Of a stretch of DNA of 64,000 nucleotides, positions 11,601 to 38,914 are shown in pieces (position 1 is the first letter of the stretch; the number at the start of each line of letters is the position of its first letter). The translations under genes and the position numbers were made by a program. The notes below the pieces were generated by a model. It ran no database searches. It was not told where the DNA came from and saw only the letters and a list, made by a program, of their open reading frames with translations. This stretch comes from Gymnorhina tibicen (lineage: Eukaryota > Chordata > Aves > Passeriformes > Artamidae), in the NCBI GenBank assembly GCA_013399875.1, contig VXAZ01001116.1, positions 2,812,546 to 2,876,545 of the forward strand. The letters are read 5' to 3'.

Positions 11601-12126
11601 TGAGGAAGAGACATGAGTACTCTTTAGCCTACTGGATTTGACTAGTACTTAATGAGTGCAAAATATTCTTTATAGCAGCCCATATATATTTTTTTCCCCT
11701 TAATTATAATCTTGTGGTGGGAGTGTGAATGTGTTCTCTTATCTCCTATAATTCTGCCAGTGGGAAAGCATTGGGAACTTCTGGCTCGACACTCCTTGTA
11801 AGACGCAATCTTCACGCTATCTAGGTTCATTATCCTCCAAGTTTTGATTTGCAGTCACATGGTCCTGTTACAAACCCCAAGACATCATTGCTCGAAAGGA
11901 ACACTGCAGCTCTACAGTATTCAGCCAATTTTTAAATTAATGGGAAGCAACCCCTTCTAGAATCATTGCAGCTTTCATTGTTGGAAAGGTAAATGTTTTT
12001 CCTTTTTCATTAAGGAACAGGAAACATAGCAACATGTGCAGTAGTACATCTGACTAGTCACAAATGTGCAAACAGTAAACATAAGGCATTTTGTCATTTC
12101 TTTTGTGATAATCTTGGATGTAAAAC
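8241..12126. other. NAMPT intron 1, first part, no gene seen
   Basis: AT-rich intronic sequence. It contains an ATT microsatellite (8624-8666), several poly-T runs, and an AT-rich patch of TATATAGCTA-type palindromes near 10,825-10,865. No conserved exon or recognised mobile element was found. Confidence 0.7.
8624..8666. repeat. (ATT)n microsatellite
   Basis: About 14 uninterrupted trinucleotide units, followed by a degenerate TGTCAT extension. It is likely length-polymorphic. Confidence 0.95.
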
Positions 12127-12719
12127 TGTGCTGGTTTTGACTGAGGTAGAGTTAATTTTCTTCCTAGGAGCTGGTGTGAGGCTATGTTTTGGATTTGTGC
12201 TGAAAACAATGTGGATAATTCAGGGATATTTTTGATTTTGCTGAGCAGTGCTTGCACAGAGTCAAGACCTTTTCTACCCCACACACCATCCCACCAGCGG
12301 GGAGGCTGGGGGTGCACAAGGAGCTGGGAGGGGACACCAGGACAGCTGACCCCAACTGACCCAAGGGATATTCCATACCACATGACATCATGCTTAGCAT
12401 ATAAAGCTGGGGGAAGAAGGAGGAAAGGGGGGAACATTCGGAGTAGTGGCATTTGTCTTCTCCAGTAACTGCTACACGGGCTGGAGCCCTGCTTTTCTGG
12501 GAATGCCTGAACACCTGCCTGCCCATGGGAAGTGATGAATGAATTCCCTGTTCTGCTTTGCTTATGTGCAGAGAACTTTTGCTTTCCCTATTAAACTGTC
12601 TTTATCCCAACCCATGAGTTTTCTCACTTGCACCCTTCTGATTATCTCCCCCATCCCACTGGGAGGAGTGAGTGAGTGGCAAGCAGGGTTTGGCTGCCAG
12701 TTGAGGTTAAACCACAACA
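12127..12719 (+). mobile_element. Solo LTR of an avian ERVL-like endogenous retrovirus
   Basis: A TG...CA element of about 590 bp within intron 1. It starts TGTGCTGGTTTTGACTG and ends near CCACAACA. It has a TATA box (TATAAA, 12,400-12,405) and an ATTAAA polyadenylation signal (12,590-12,595) in the expected order. The family is recalled from the common bird LTRs that begin in this way; the subfamily is not assigned. No primer-binding site or internal viral coding region follows, so it is a solo LTR. Flanks AAAAC and AAAAT may be a mutated target duplication. It has the same orientation as NAMPT. Confidence 0.85.
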
Positions 12720-15611
12720 AAAATAATGAAAATCTTTAGTGGTAAAGAAATCTACTGTAAAATGTTACTGGTTTTAAGCATTGTATTTTCTCCGAGAAAT
12801 TTAGAATACATTCAGTTCTAGTGCTTACACTTGACCTTGCATTTTAAATGAATGTGGACCTGGTCATGTATAGCATCTCTGCTGATAATGTGCAGCTTCC
12901 ATAGGAATTCAGTTGCTTGCATGTGCTTTCCTTATTTTTCATAGTAGTGACTGATCTCTTAACTTCTTTCTTTCTCACCTCAGGTCCTCTTTATTTTTCA
13001 ATAAACATATAAGAAATCGTGGATGAACTCAAATACAGAGACATTATAAGTGGTACAAGGTCATCATTCAGTCATAACATCCACTAGCTTATCTCTTTCA
13101 TCTCAGCAGATATCTCCCAATATTCTCACTTTGGTTCTTAAACATTGTCTCAGTCTTATGCATTCTAATAAGGGGCCTGGAGTCTCTCCAAGGCTTTTTT
13201 TTTTTCTATGGTAACTTGAAGCTCGCATAATCAAAATAGTAAGATTGTACTTGACTCTTAGATTTATTTTTGTTTTAAACTCACTTAAAAATGTCTTGCA
13301 CTTTACCTGCTATTGTTGGATGCCCTTTCTCTTGAGTTATTAAAGATTGATTCTTCTGACATTTCCTCTCTTGTTCAAATAAACTTACCATTTAACTATA
13401 CTGGCTTTTGGTTTGGTTTTCATTTCCACTATTGTGGTGTGCATTCCTTCTGTGATTGCTTTGAATGCTACCAAAGCATCCCTGTTGAATATAACTGCTG
13501 GTCACAGTTGTGTTGGTTTTTTTTCTGCAGAGGGTCACAACTGCCTTATAATTGCTGTTAGTTGTCTCATCCCAGTGAGGTATATCTGATAGAGCAGTCC
13601 CTTTGCCCTTAAGTCCTGGTTCATCTCCTCATTGTTGCTAATAATGTTGTTTTCAATATAGGTTGTTGGCAAACTTTGCTTTTAACTGGTCTATTGGCTA
13701 AATCTCCTAAAGGTTTAGGTAAAGCAGTATTTCATACCATGGTCTCTTTCCACAAGGTTTGCAAATAATATGCAATACCACAATTCCTGGAGGTGTTGGG
13801 ATGCTTTGCAGAAGTCTCCCCAGTGTAAGTACCAGCAGTATCACTGCACTAAAATTGTCCAACTCAGTAAGGTGTATTGTGGGGTGAGGATCCCCCAAAT
13901 AACTCTTGTAGATCAAGGCTTGCAGTGCAGTGACCAAGCCTGTGCTTCGGACCCTTGTGCTGCAGATCTGCAGTGTCCTGGCCGAGTGGCCCAGTGTCCA
14001 GGCCATGCTGCTTCTGGTTTACCTTTCACCTGTCCCTCTGAGTCTTCATGGTTCTGGCTGTGTGGCACCATGGGTTCAGTGACCAGGTTGTTCTGTACCC
14101 ATTTTACACTAAGGACTTCCCAAAATAGCTCCAGAAAGCTCAAATACTGTCTTACTTGAAGCGGTATCATCTTACCACATGAGAGTTACAGTACAGGCAA
14201 GATCTTCCTGGATCCATGTTTGAGGGTTGTTTTCTTCACCGTAGACAGGGCTTGGAAGCATCTTTCTGATGGTTCATGTTGGCATCTGACCTAGGGGAGC
14301 ACCGGGAATTAACCACCAATGGAGATTTTGGCCACACCTGACTTCTCACGTTGCATCTGGTTTTTCCATGTTTTCAAATGGTTGAATTATTTAGGCTTAA
14401 ATAACTTTTTAAAGTAAGTTCATTGCAATTTCTTGTCCAACAAAGCTTGTAGATTATAAGAATATTTATTTTTTAATGTCAAAAGTCTTATTATCTAGCT
14501 TAGAAAAATGCAGCATTTACCTCAGTCATCCCTATTTTATGATGAATACCCATTAATTCATTTTTCTTAAAATTTAACACTTAATGTTTGGGATGGTTTT
14601 TTTTGATAGATCATCTAAATGAAATTTGCGCTTCATGTTTTTTCCTCAAAAAACTTGATTTAGTTAAATAGACATAGTCCTTGTGGAGGTATTCTTTGTT
14701 CAGAATATACCCTTATTTGCATTAAATTTAATAAGGAGCTATCACAACTGGAATAAGAGTGTTCTATTTCAGTCATAGTATATAATCTTGTAGGTAGTAG
14801 TTCCAAGGCTGTTTGTCGTATGTTTTATAGACAAAACCTAAACCACAGCCTTTGAACTAAACATCAAAAGGCCTTTGAAGATACTTGGGAGAGTTGTTTT
14901 CTTGTAAGGGTCTCTTAATCCCAGTAGAGGCTTTTGTTTGGTTTTCTGTTTGTTGGTTAGAGGTTTTTTTTCTTCCTGAAGAGAAGGAGTTTCCTACTGA
15001 CTTTATAGTCACTCCTACTTATCAAGAGCCTGTCTGTAACCATCCTGCTTCTGTCATCCCCTTACTGAAAGCATAGAGCTGTCAATACTGTCTCAATCTG
15101 TAAGTCACATAGATTTTAATTTCAAATATTGTACATTGCTTCTGGGTGTTCTTTTTACTCTCCTTTAGGATATAGACAGATGCAAGTCTTCATCTGACAA
15201 GAAGGAAAGATCAGGCATTTTTTGAAGCATAGTTTTCATTGTCCAAGTCCCTTACAGTTGTTGTGGTTTTTTCTTGTTGGTTGGTTTGTTTTGTTTTCAA
15301 TAATATTCTTTGTGTCTTTTGTGAACTGTGCCCACTCCTAGACCTTGATCCTTTTTCACGCTGTTTTTTTACCACCAGGCATTTCACTACATGCCGAACC
15401 TCCTGACCACCACTGTGGCAGATGGGTATTATTTCCGCTTGTCCTAGAAGTCCAGAAATGACAGCTAACACAATCAGCTGCTGTGACAATTTGTGGGCAG
15501 ATATTCCTGATAAGTATGGTGTCCTGTCTGAGAGCTTGGGAGCAAAACAGATGGCCAGATAAGTCAGCACGAGTTGTAGGTCTTGTGCTTAACTTCTCAC
15601 ACACCTATACA
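12720..15611. other. NAMPT intron 1, middle part, no gene seen
   Basis: Mostly AT-rich unique-looking sequence. The stretch 13,680-14,350 is richer in GC and has overlapping short open frames on both strands. It could be an old repeat, but I could not identify it. Confidence 0.55.
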
Positions 15612-15950
15612 ACATAGAATCAAAGAATAGTTGGGGTTGAAAGGGACCTTCAAAGGCCGTCTAGTCCAGCTCCCCTGCAATGAGCAGGGACATTTTCAAC
15701 TAGATCAGGTTGCTCAGAGCCCCATCCAACCTGACCTTGAGTGTTTCCAGGGTTGGGTCATCTATCACCTCTTTGGGCAACCTGTTCCAGTGTTTCGCTA
15801 CCTTCGTCATTAAAAAAATTATTGTATCTAGTCTGAATCTGCCCTCCTTTAGTTTAAAACCATCACTCCTTTTGCTTCAGGCCCTGCTAAAAAATGTGTC
15901 CACATCTTTCTTATAAGCCCCCTTCAAGTAAGCAGAGATTGGTAGCTGTG
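15612..15950 (-). mobile_element. CR1 LINE 3' fragment
   Basis: On the + strand it begins with a degraded tail (CATAGAATCAAAGAATAG) and then the typical TTGGGGTTGAAAGGGACC block. The standard CR1 order follows: CATCCAACCTGACCTTGAG, GGCAACCTGTTCCAGTG, and the CCCCCTTCAAGTA region. This is the reverse complement of a 5'-truncated CR1, so the element points opposite to NAMPT. Confidence 0.93.
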
Positions 15951-18900
15951 GTACTTTTAAAATTGTGATTGTGCCTTTAAATATTGAGTAGTATTTTAAA
16001 GGGTGTCTCAGCTTTTGTGGATAAAACTAGCAGCTTTGTGGAATTTCAAAAGAAGCATATTTAAAATTACCAGCTGTGAAGTTTGCTCAGATGTAAATAT
16101 TTTAATTGCCAGGGATATGTATTTCACTGTTTAAATAGATTCTAATGTATGAAGAATATAATTGAATACTACACAGGTGACTTGCAAAGTTAGTTCCTTA
16201 TCTCCTTCAAGTACTTAAAGCAACTAAGTCAATAAAATGATATTTCTGTCAAACAGAAAATTTTCATGTAGGTTTGAATCCCTAGAGGTGACTATTTTCT
16301 GGACACTAGCTAGTATGTATTTTCAGGTTAAGGTCTAATCTTACATCAGAAAAGATAGCTAAACCTATGATGCAATATTGGAGGAACTTGAGTGGTCTTT
16401 TTTTAGGTTGAAACTATCAGCAGGGTAGTCAGGAGGAGCTCTGTCCCCAGGTATGCTATCTCAAGGATAAATCTGTTAGCATTTCAGCCTGATTTCAGCT
16501 CTCAAGTTCTGGTTTGCAGCCACAGCACTGTGTTTTGTGATCATGCTTCAAAGCAGAGCCAGAATAGGAAGTCCCGAAAAAAATGTACTTAAATGCAGTA
16601 AGAAAAGGTGACACCAACTCAGTGGGTGCACTGTGCACCCTAAGCTAATTTGGGCCTGTAATCATTTTGACAGAGAGAAACATATAGCGGGAGGAGATGT
16701 TTTTGAACTGCCAAAGTTGAGTATATTTTCAAGATGTGAGCTGAAGATCACACAAATTTTCATTACAATACAGGTGTTGGCTTCAGCAACTTGCCCATAG
16801 TTGGTAAGTTGAATAATTAAACTTTTTAAAAGAAACCTGAGTATCCTATCTCATGCAGATATAGTTTTCACTGTTTTGTTTGAACTGTTGTGGTGAGAAC
16901 AGCAGCACTCCTTTGGTTTGCTCTCGAGCTTGTCACAAGGAGTTGAGATACTCATTTGGAGAATACGTCCTGGAACATCTGCTGTGTACACTTGCAGCTG
17001 CTGGGCTCTGTCTTGAGCCTTTACTCTGAAATCATGAACTTGAAAGTCCAGTCCCAGTTGTAAAACAGAGCAAAATTTTTCATGAAGTTGCTGTAACTTC
17101 TTACCTTGGTGACACCAGTGGGAAGCAAGGTGTTCCCACTCTGCATGCCTTTATAGTGGATGAGCATTCTAAGGCTTTGTTACAGGGTCTTTTACTTAGA
17201 GTGCATTTAATACAATTTTTTGTAAAGGGTTTGTATATATGTGTTGGCGTTCATATACCCACTAGTTAGAAAGACATGTCAAATGGAACCTATTTTTGTC
17301 TGCTCCATAGTAAAGAAGAGAGAGTGGTGTGTGTGTATGTGTGTGTGTTTTCTGTTGTACACGGATTTTGTTTTCCTTTAAATGTAATGGTATCATGCAG
17401 AGAGTTTTCTGTGAGCTGGCAGTGTGATGTACTTCTTGGAAGTTCTGCACGCAACTAGGAAAGGACATGTTATAATTTGTGAAGCAAGACATTTATTAAT
17501 AGCTGGAACTAAATCTAAAAGCCAGGTTTTGTCTTCAGGTCTAACATTGCTACTCTTGAGCGTTCTGCTTTTGAGTGGCTGTGGAATTGTAATAGAATGG
17601 GTTTGTGCTCCATTAAATGCCTGCGGTGCCATGCTTTGTTTGAAGTAAAGGCAGAAAACTGCAATGACAAGTTTGGGTTTTATTTGATTGGCCTTGTAGA
17701 CCTCATACAAGTAAAGACAATAGAATGATCTTAAAATTGACCTTTCTTGAATGTTTCCTTGCAGCATTGGAAACACAACCATAACAGCCTTGTGCTGGTA
17801 TAGGAGAACCAAAAAATGCAGTTGAGTGGTCTAGTTCATTGTCCAAACTGAGTGAAATACTAAAGTTAAATGACATTTGAGAGGAGAAGGAAAACTGTCA
17901 TTTTAAAATCCTTTAATGTACAATTTTAGCAATACAGGTAAGGGAAACCTTCAAATATTTTACTTTGAGAATGTCAGAGATACATTTAAAAAATCAGGAC
18001 AAGAAGGGAGGAGCGGTAAAACTCTCCCTTTTCCAATTCCTTGTATTAGAAACAGAAATTTTTAAGGTTGTTTGGAGTAAGTAACAGCAAGAAGCATGTA
18101 ATGAATTCACGCTCTAACCTGTAAATATGGAAGTTGGAAAAATAATTCAGACGTGAGTTTCACACCATTTCAATTTTGTTCTGATGTACAATGTTGCTTT
18201 CTCAGCTGTAGGAACAGTTTTCCTTATGGAATGTATAGACTTGTTCACTGACTTCTCATCATAATTTAAGAAAACTCTTGGTATCTTCAACTTTGGGGAT
18301 GCCTTACCTTGATTTGTATATTCTGTAATTTAAACATTGATAGTACAGAGTTTCTGTCATTGTGTATTCTTTTTGCTTAATGTGGAATTAAGGATATTGC
18401 ACAGACTTTGCTTTTTACACATTAGGAGATGAAATTTTTCAGGTTTAAGTTTTTTAATGTTTAGTGTGTACTTGTTTCAAATGCTGCTGTTACTCAAAGT
18501 AAATTTCTGGCTAGATTTACTATCAGGAACTACAAAAAGCTGTAATAGTTGAATTCATCATAACATTGTATGTTTGTATGACCAGTTTCCACATAATACA
18601 CACAGGCAGCAACTTCTTGTGCTTCCTCAATGTTGAATCTGAACTTTTTCAAATTGGGAAAAGAAGTCCATCTAGCAAACTTTGTGGGGAGGTACAAACC
18701 TCAGGTAGATTTTAGCAGTATTACTGACAGTAACAGATTTGTAAACTGGCTTTGCTGTAACCAGGGCTTGAGAGACCCACTCCACTCACGGGGAATGGGA
18801 CACTTGGGTAAAGGCCGTTGTCAATGCCTTCTTCAGTCTGGGTGGCTTTTATTTGAGCTATGGGATGGTAACCTTCAAAACTTCAGTCAAATACAGCAGG

Positions 18901-19315
18901 TATTTGGTAGTGGCATGGAATTTTGTGCTTCCTGTAGCTATTAAGCTTGGCCAAAATGTGTGAGAGCAAAAACTGACCTGGCACACTGGTGTTCAGTGCT
19001 GCTCCTAAAATCCTAGCCATTGTTTTTCCCAGTTAATCAAAGTGAAGTCATTGGGGAGGGGAAGATTACTTTAGGGGAAAAAGACTTGATGAAGAAGCAA
19101 AGAATAACAGAGGGGAGACAGTCTTTTGAACTGAAAATTGGAGGAGGTTAAAAACCTGGAAATAACCTGAATACTTGCAGTGTAGAATGTGAATGGATAG
19201 ATAATACAAGTCCAGAAGAGCTGGGAGTTACTTTTAAGCTTTAATGTACAAATATGATTTCTCTTGTGCTTTGTAGTGATGTTTTGAGTTCTTACTGAAG
19301 TTTTTCTTCCTGTAG
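15951..19315. other. NAMPT intron 1, last part, no gene seen
   Basis: AT-rich intronic sequence ending in the exon 2 acceptor (TTTTTCTTCCTGTAG). It contains a short GT-rich run near 17,327-17,350. Open frames at 17,393-17,812 and 18,630-18,944 show no recognisable protein. Confidence 0.7.
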
Positions 19316-35802
<16,487 letters not shown>

Positions 35803-36313
35803 GTTCCATTCCATGTCTGTGTATGTGTGTGTAACTAGTTCGTACTGCATAGCTACTGGTTTATTGTACAGATTTGTGTGTTTGTGTTTTATGACATTGT
35901 AGCCAAATTATTTGTTGGTTTATGGACATACTGCCCTATCTTTTGCCAGTCTTTAGAAGATGAAATCAGGAAACGGTACTTACATTGTAAAACATATTTA
36001 ATGCTAAAGTGTGCTTTTTAGGGCCCTTTGCCAGTAGTGATTCAATCTGGTATTGATCTTTTCACAAATGAGACAGAGCTGAGAAACTTTTTTATATATA
36101 GCAGAATATCACAAAATGGATTTACATAAAATTATCATGATTGCTTTATGTTTATATTTAACTTGTATTTTTGTACAAACAAGATTGTGTAAAATATATT
36201 TAAAGTTTCAATAATTAAGTCTTTCCAACTTTTCATGATTTTTATGAGCACAGACTTTCAAGAAAATATTTAGTGGGGGGGGGAATCCATTGCCTTTTGT
36301 CCATTAATCAGCA

Positions 36314-36319
36314 AATAAA
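36314..36319 (+). terminator. NAMPT: Proximal poly(A) signal of NAMPT
   Basis: AATAAA followed about 20 nt later by GTTTGTTGTGAC, a good GT-rich downstream element. It would yield the short mRNA form. Confidence 0.5.
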
Positions 36320-36861
36320 ACATGGCCTTAAAAGTTTGTTGTGACATCGTTCCATTTGACAACTAAATCAGGACTCGTATCTCCTTAAGATCCCATAGAG
36401 TTGCTGACCTCACCATTTCTTGTAGTTGTCTGTATTAGTAAATCTGCATAAAACAAAATTACTGTTCTTACTAGAAGGTTTAGGTACTACAGACCTTGCT
36501 GGCACAGTAAGGTATGTAAGTGAAATGCCAAATTTGAAAGGATTCTCTACTGCAACTTAACTTGCCAAGTCTATCCCACTTGGTATATGCACCTCAATAT
36601 TTTAAGAGTAAAGTTTTTAAGAGATCTCCTCTTCCACTATAGAATATATGTGTAAAATACTGAAATATGGAAGCGGTGTATTTTAAAGTAATTACACTTC
36701 TGGGTTTATTTTTCATATACTGTAAGTGACATGACTTTAAAGCAAAATACTGGACTGGGTAGTGCACTTTTTTACTTTTTTGTATTTTTTTCATTGATTT
36801 GCCTTTTGTCAGACTGGATGTTAAATTGTAAAAATGTTTAACTATTTTTGTTAACAACTTT

Positions 36862-36867
36862 AATAAA
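36862..36867 (+). terminator. NAMPT: Second candidate poly(A) signal of NAMPT
   Basis: AATAAA in a T-rich context (AACTTTAATAAAACTC). The downstream GT-rich element is weaker than for the proximal site. Confidence 0.35.
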
Positions 36868-38575
36868 ACTCTATGCTAGCCAAACTCCTACATGAATGGC
36901 AGACCTGTTTCCCCTTCTCACCCCATCCATTTGGCGTGAGGAGGGGCTTTTATTTTGCAGAGGGTAACTGTAAAACAATGTGTTTGAGAGATACTTTTGA
37001 ACTGTCTGCACTTGATTGTATTTGCTCTCTGCATATGCTTGATATGAGTATCTGCTGGAAAATGAAACTGTTGAGGATTTTATTTGAGAAGCTATGTAGT
37101 AACCTCTTGAAATGTTTGATAGTACTGTAGGATGGCTCTCACTAGAAAAGTACCTCCCCTACTTAAAAAACAACAGCAAAAGCAAACAGCTCCTGTTCTG
37201 CTGGTGATCACCTATCAGCCAATTGCTTAATATACCGATGTAATTAATGCTTCTAATTAGTAAATGATATTACTGGAAAATGTTAGAGGTCTAAAATAAT
37301 TTAAGCCTACAAAATTTTATAAAATGTGCTTTTAAAGGAAGATTGAAAAGCCATACTTCATTGTTCTTATTCTCTCACCAGAAAGGGCCACATCAAAGCA
37401 TCCATAATATTTCCAGGGTTTGTGGTTAAGATGTTTATGCCCAGTCTCAATAGTTCTTGTTAATAAAAACCTGTTTTTCACTTGTAGTGTATGTAATTAT
37501 ACATTTAAGTGATGTATTGTTTCAAGAATAGTGTTTTAGTAAAACTCTAAATGCTGACCTTTCACACTGAGGAACTGCCTTCCCTTAGCTATTAATTATA
37601 TTGTTTGGTTTTGGCCAGGAAAGATTTTTGAATCTGGACTTAGGATCAGTAGCAGGTAAATAGTACAGAGCCTATTTCACTCCTCCACATGTGTACTAGG
37701 GAATTTTATGATGTATGGTTTAAAAAACAATAAAGTAAATGCTGCTTTCATTCTGTACCAATAAAAATTTTGATAACTATTGACTACCCATAACTGATAT
37801 TTTTGTACTTGAGAACTGAGGATATACTGTGGAAGCACTGTTTTCATGTGTACCATGAAACACATTATAATTGTTCAGTATTGTCTAAAACTTTCAGCTT
37901 ATTAGTTGGAAACTCAAAGCAAATTCTCTACTTGTGAATGTCACCTTCAGAAAGTTGTAACGTCACTCATTTTATTAAATGTTAATAACTTTAAAAGGGG
38001 AAAAAAAGAAACACACCTGGTGCTATTCAGACCTGAACACTTGTCTCTTTGTGTTTGGCAGTTTGACATTCTGGGCATCAAGGAGTTGACAGAAATTACT
38101 GCAGTGCTTGAACCATACAATATCCTAATTCTTCCACATGAAAGCAAACAGCATGTTTGTTTGCTTTAAATTACTAGATTTGTAGTCATTGATATATTTT
38201 AATTATCCCCATTTCATAATATAATACAGTATTTGTATTTAAAAATAGGAATTGCAAATTTTGTGTTTAATACTCTGATTTGTAACCATATTTAGCATAA
38301 GAAATGGATTTTGTAAGACTATTTTTTTTCTTCAGCTGCATGATTATAAAAAAAAAAAAGATACTTTTTTGGTACTTTGAAAGATCTGAGGAGAGAACAG
38401 AAGAGTACTTAACTGTTTGGTTTGCCAAAATCAAAACAAAGCTTAAACAGTTCTTTTCTTATAGGTTTTTACATTCCTTCTTGTTTAGTGAAGAATAAGT
38501 ATTCCTCACTCAAATCCTCTGTTAAAGTAATTTTAATGTACCTGGCATCAAATACCAGTATGTAATACACATGGA

Positions 38576-38581
38576 AATAAA
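38576..38581 (+). terminator. NAMPT: Distal poly(A) signal of NAMPT
   Basis: AATAAAG followed by GT-rich sequence (CATCTGTGTCTT, GATGTTGGGC) at a suitable distance. It gives a 3' UTR of about 2.8 kb and is followed by a G/T-rich tract that could help termination. Confidence 0.5.
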
Positions 38582-38791
38582 GTTTAGTTCTGGCAGTGAA
38601 AATCATAGCCATCTGTGTCTTAAAGTTCTGATGTTGGGCATCAGATGTCATTCCTGTGCTCTTTGTTGCCAAACACAGACCAGAGCAGAGCTGTGCAGTC
38701 CTTTAAGAAGAGCTGCTCCGTTGCCCTGCAGACAGTTGGGGTTAAATTTACAACCAGCTCGGCTCTAGAGAAGAGAAAGCAAACTGGGCAC

Positions 38792-38914
38792 TTTTTTTTT
38801 TGGGGGGGTCGTGTGTGTGTGAGTGTATGTGTGGTTTTGGGTTTGGGTTGTTGTTGTTTTTGGGGGAGTCCCTGCTTTTTTGGGGTTTTTTCTTTTTTTT
38901 TTTTTTTTTTTTGT
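38792..38914. repeat. G/T-rich strand-asymmetric tract
   Basis: It runs from T10-G7 through (GT)n and TTTGGGTTTGGG-like repeats to G5, G4 and a T20 run. Almost no A and little C occur on the + strand. It lies about 200 nt past the distal NAMPT poly(A) signal on the non-template strand. Confidence 0.9.

Larger units (their letters stand above)
35803..38600 (+). other. NAMPT: NAMPT 3' UTR (extent inferred)
   Basis: The sequence after the TAA is AT-rich with many ATTTA-like stretches, typical of regulated 3' UTRs. AATAAA signals occur at 36,314, 36,862, 37,462, 37,729, 37,760 and 38,576. The first would give a 3' UTR of about 0.5 kb and the last about 2.8 kb. As I remember, mammalian NAMPT also gives short and long mRNAs, roughly 2 and 4.6 kb. 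ACTGCC hexamers at about 35,929 and 37,573 match miR-34 seed positions 2-7, but six-base matches are weak. Confidence 0.7.

Noticed and set aside
13680..14350. GC-richer stretch with overlapping frames in intron 1, considered as ERV internal sequence following the LTR
   Set aside because: It starts about 960 nt after the LTR end, has no primer-binding site, and no recognisable retroviral motif was seen. It is left as unidentified.
35900..37600. miR-34 sites as separate features
   Set aside because: Only six-base matches (ACTGCC) are present, expected by chance in a 2.8-kb UTR. They are mentioned only within the UTR entry.
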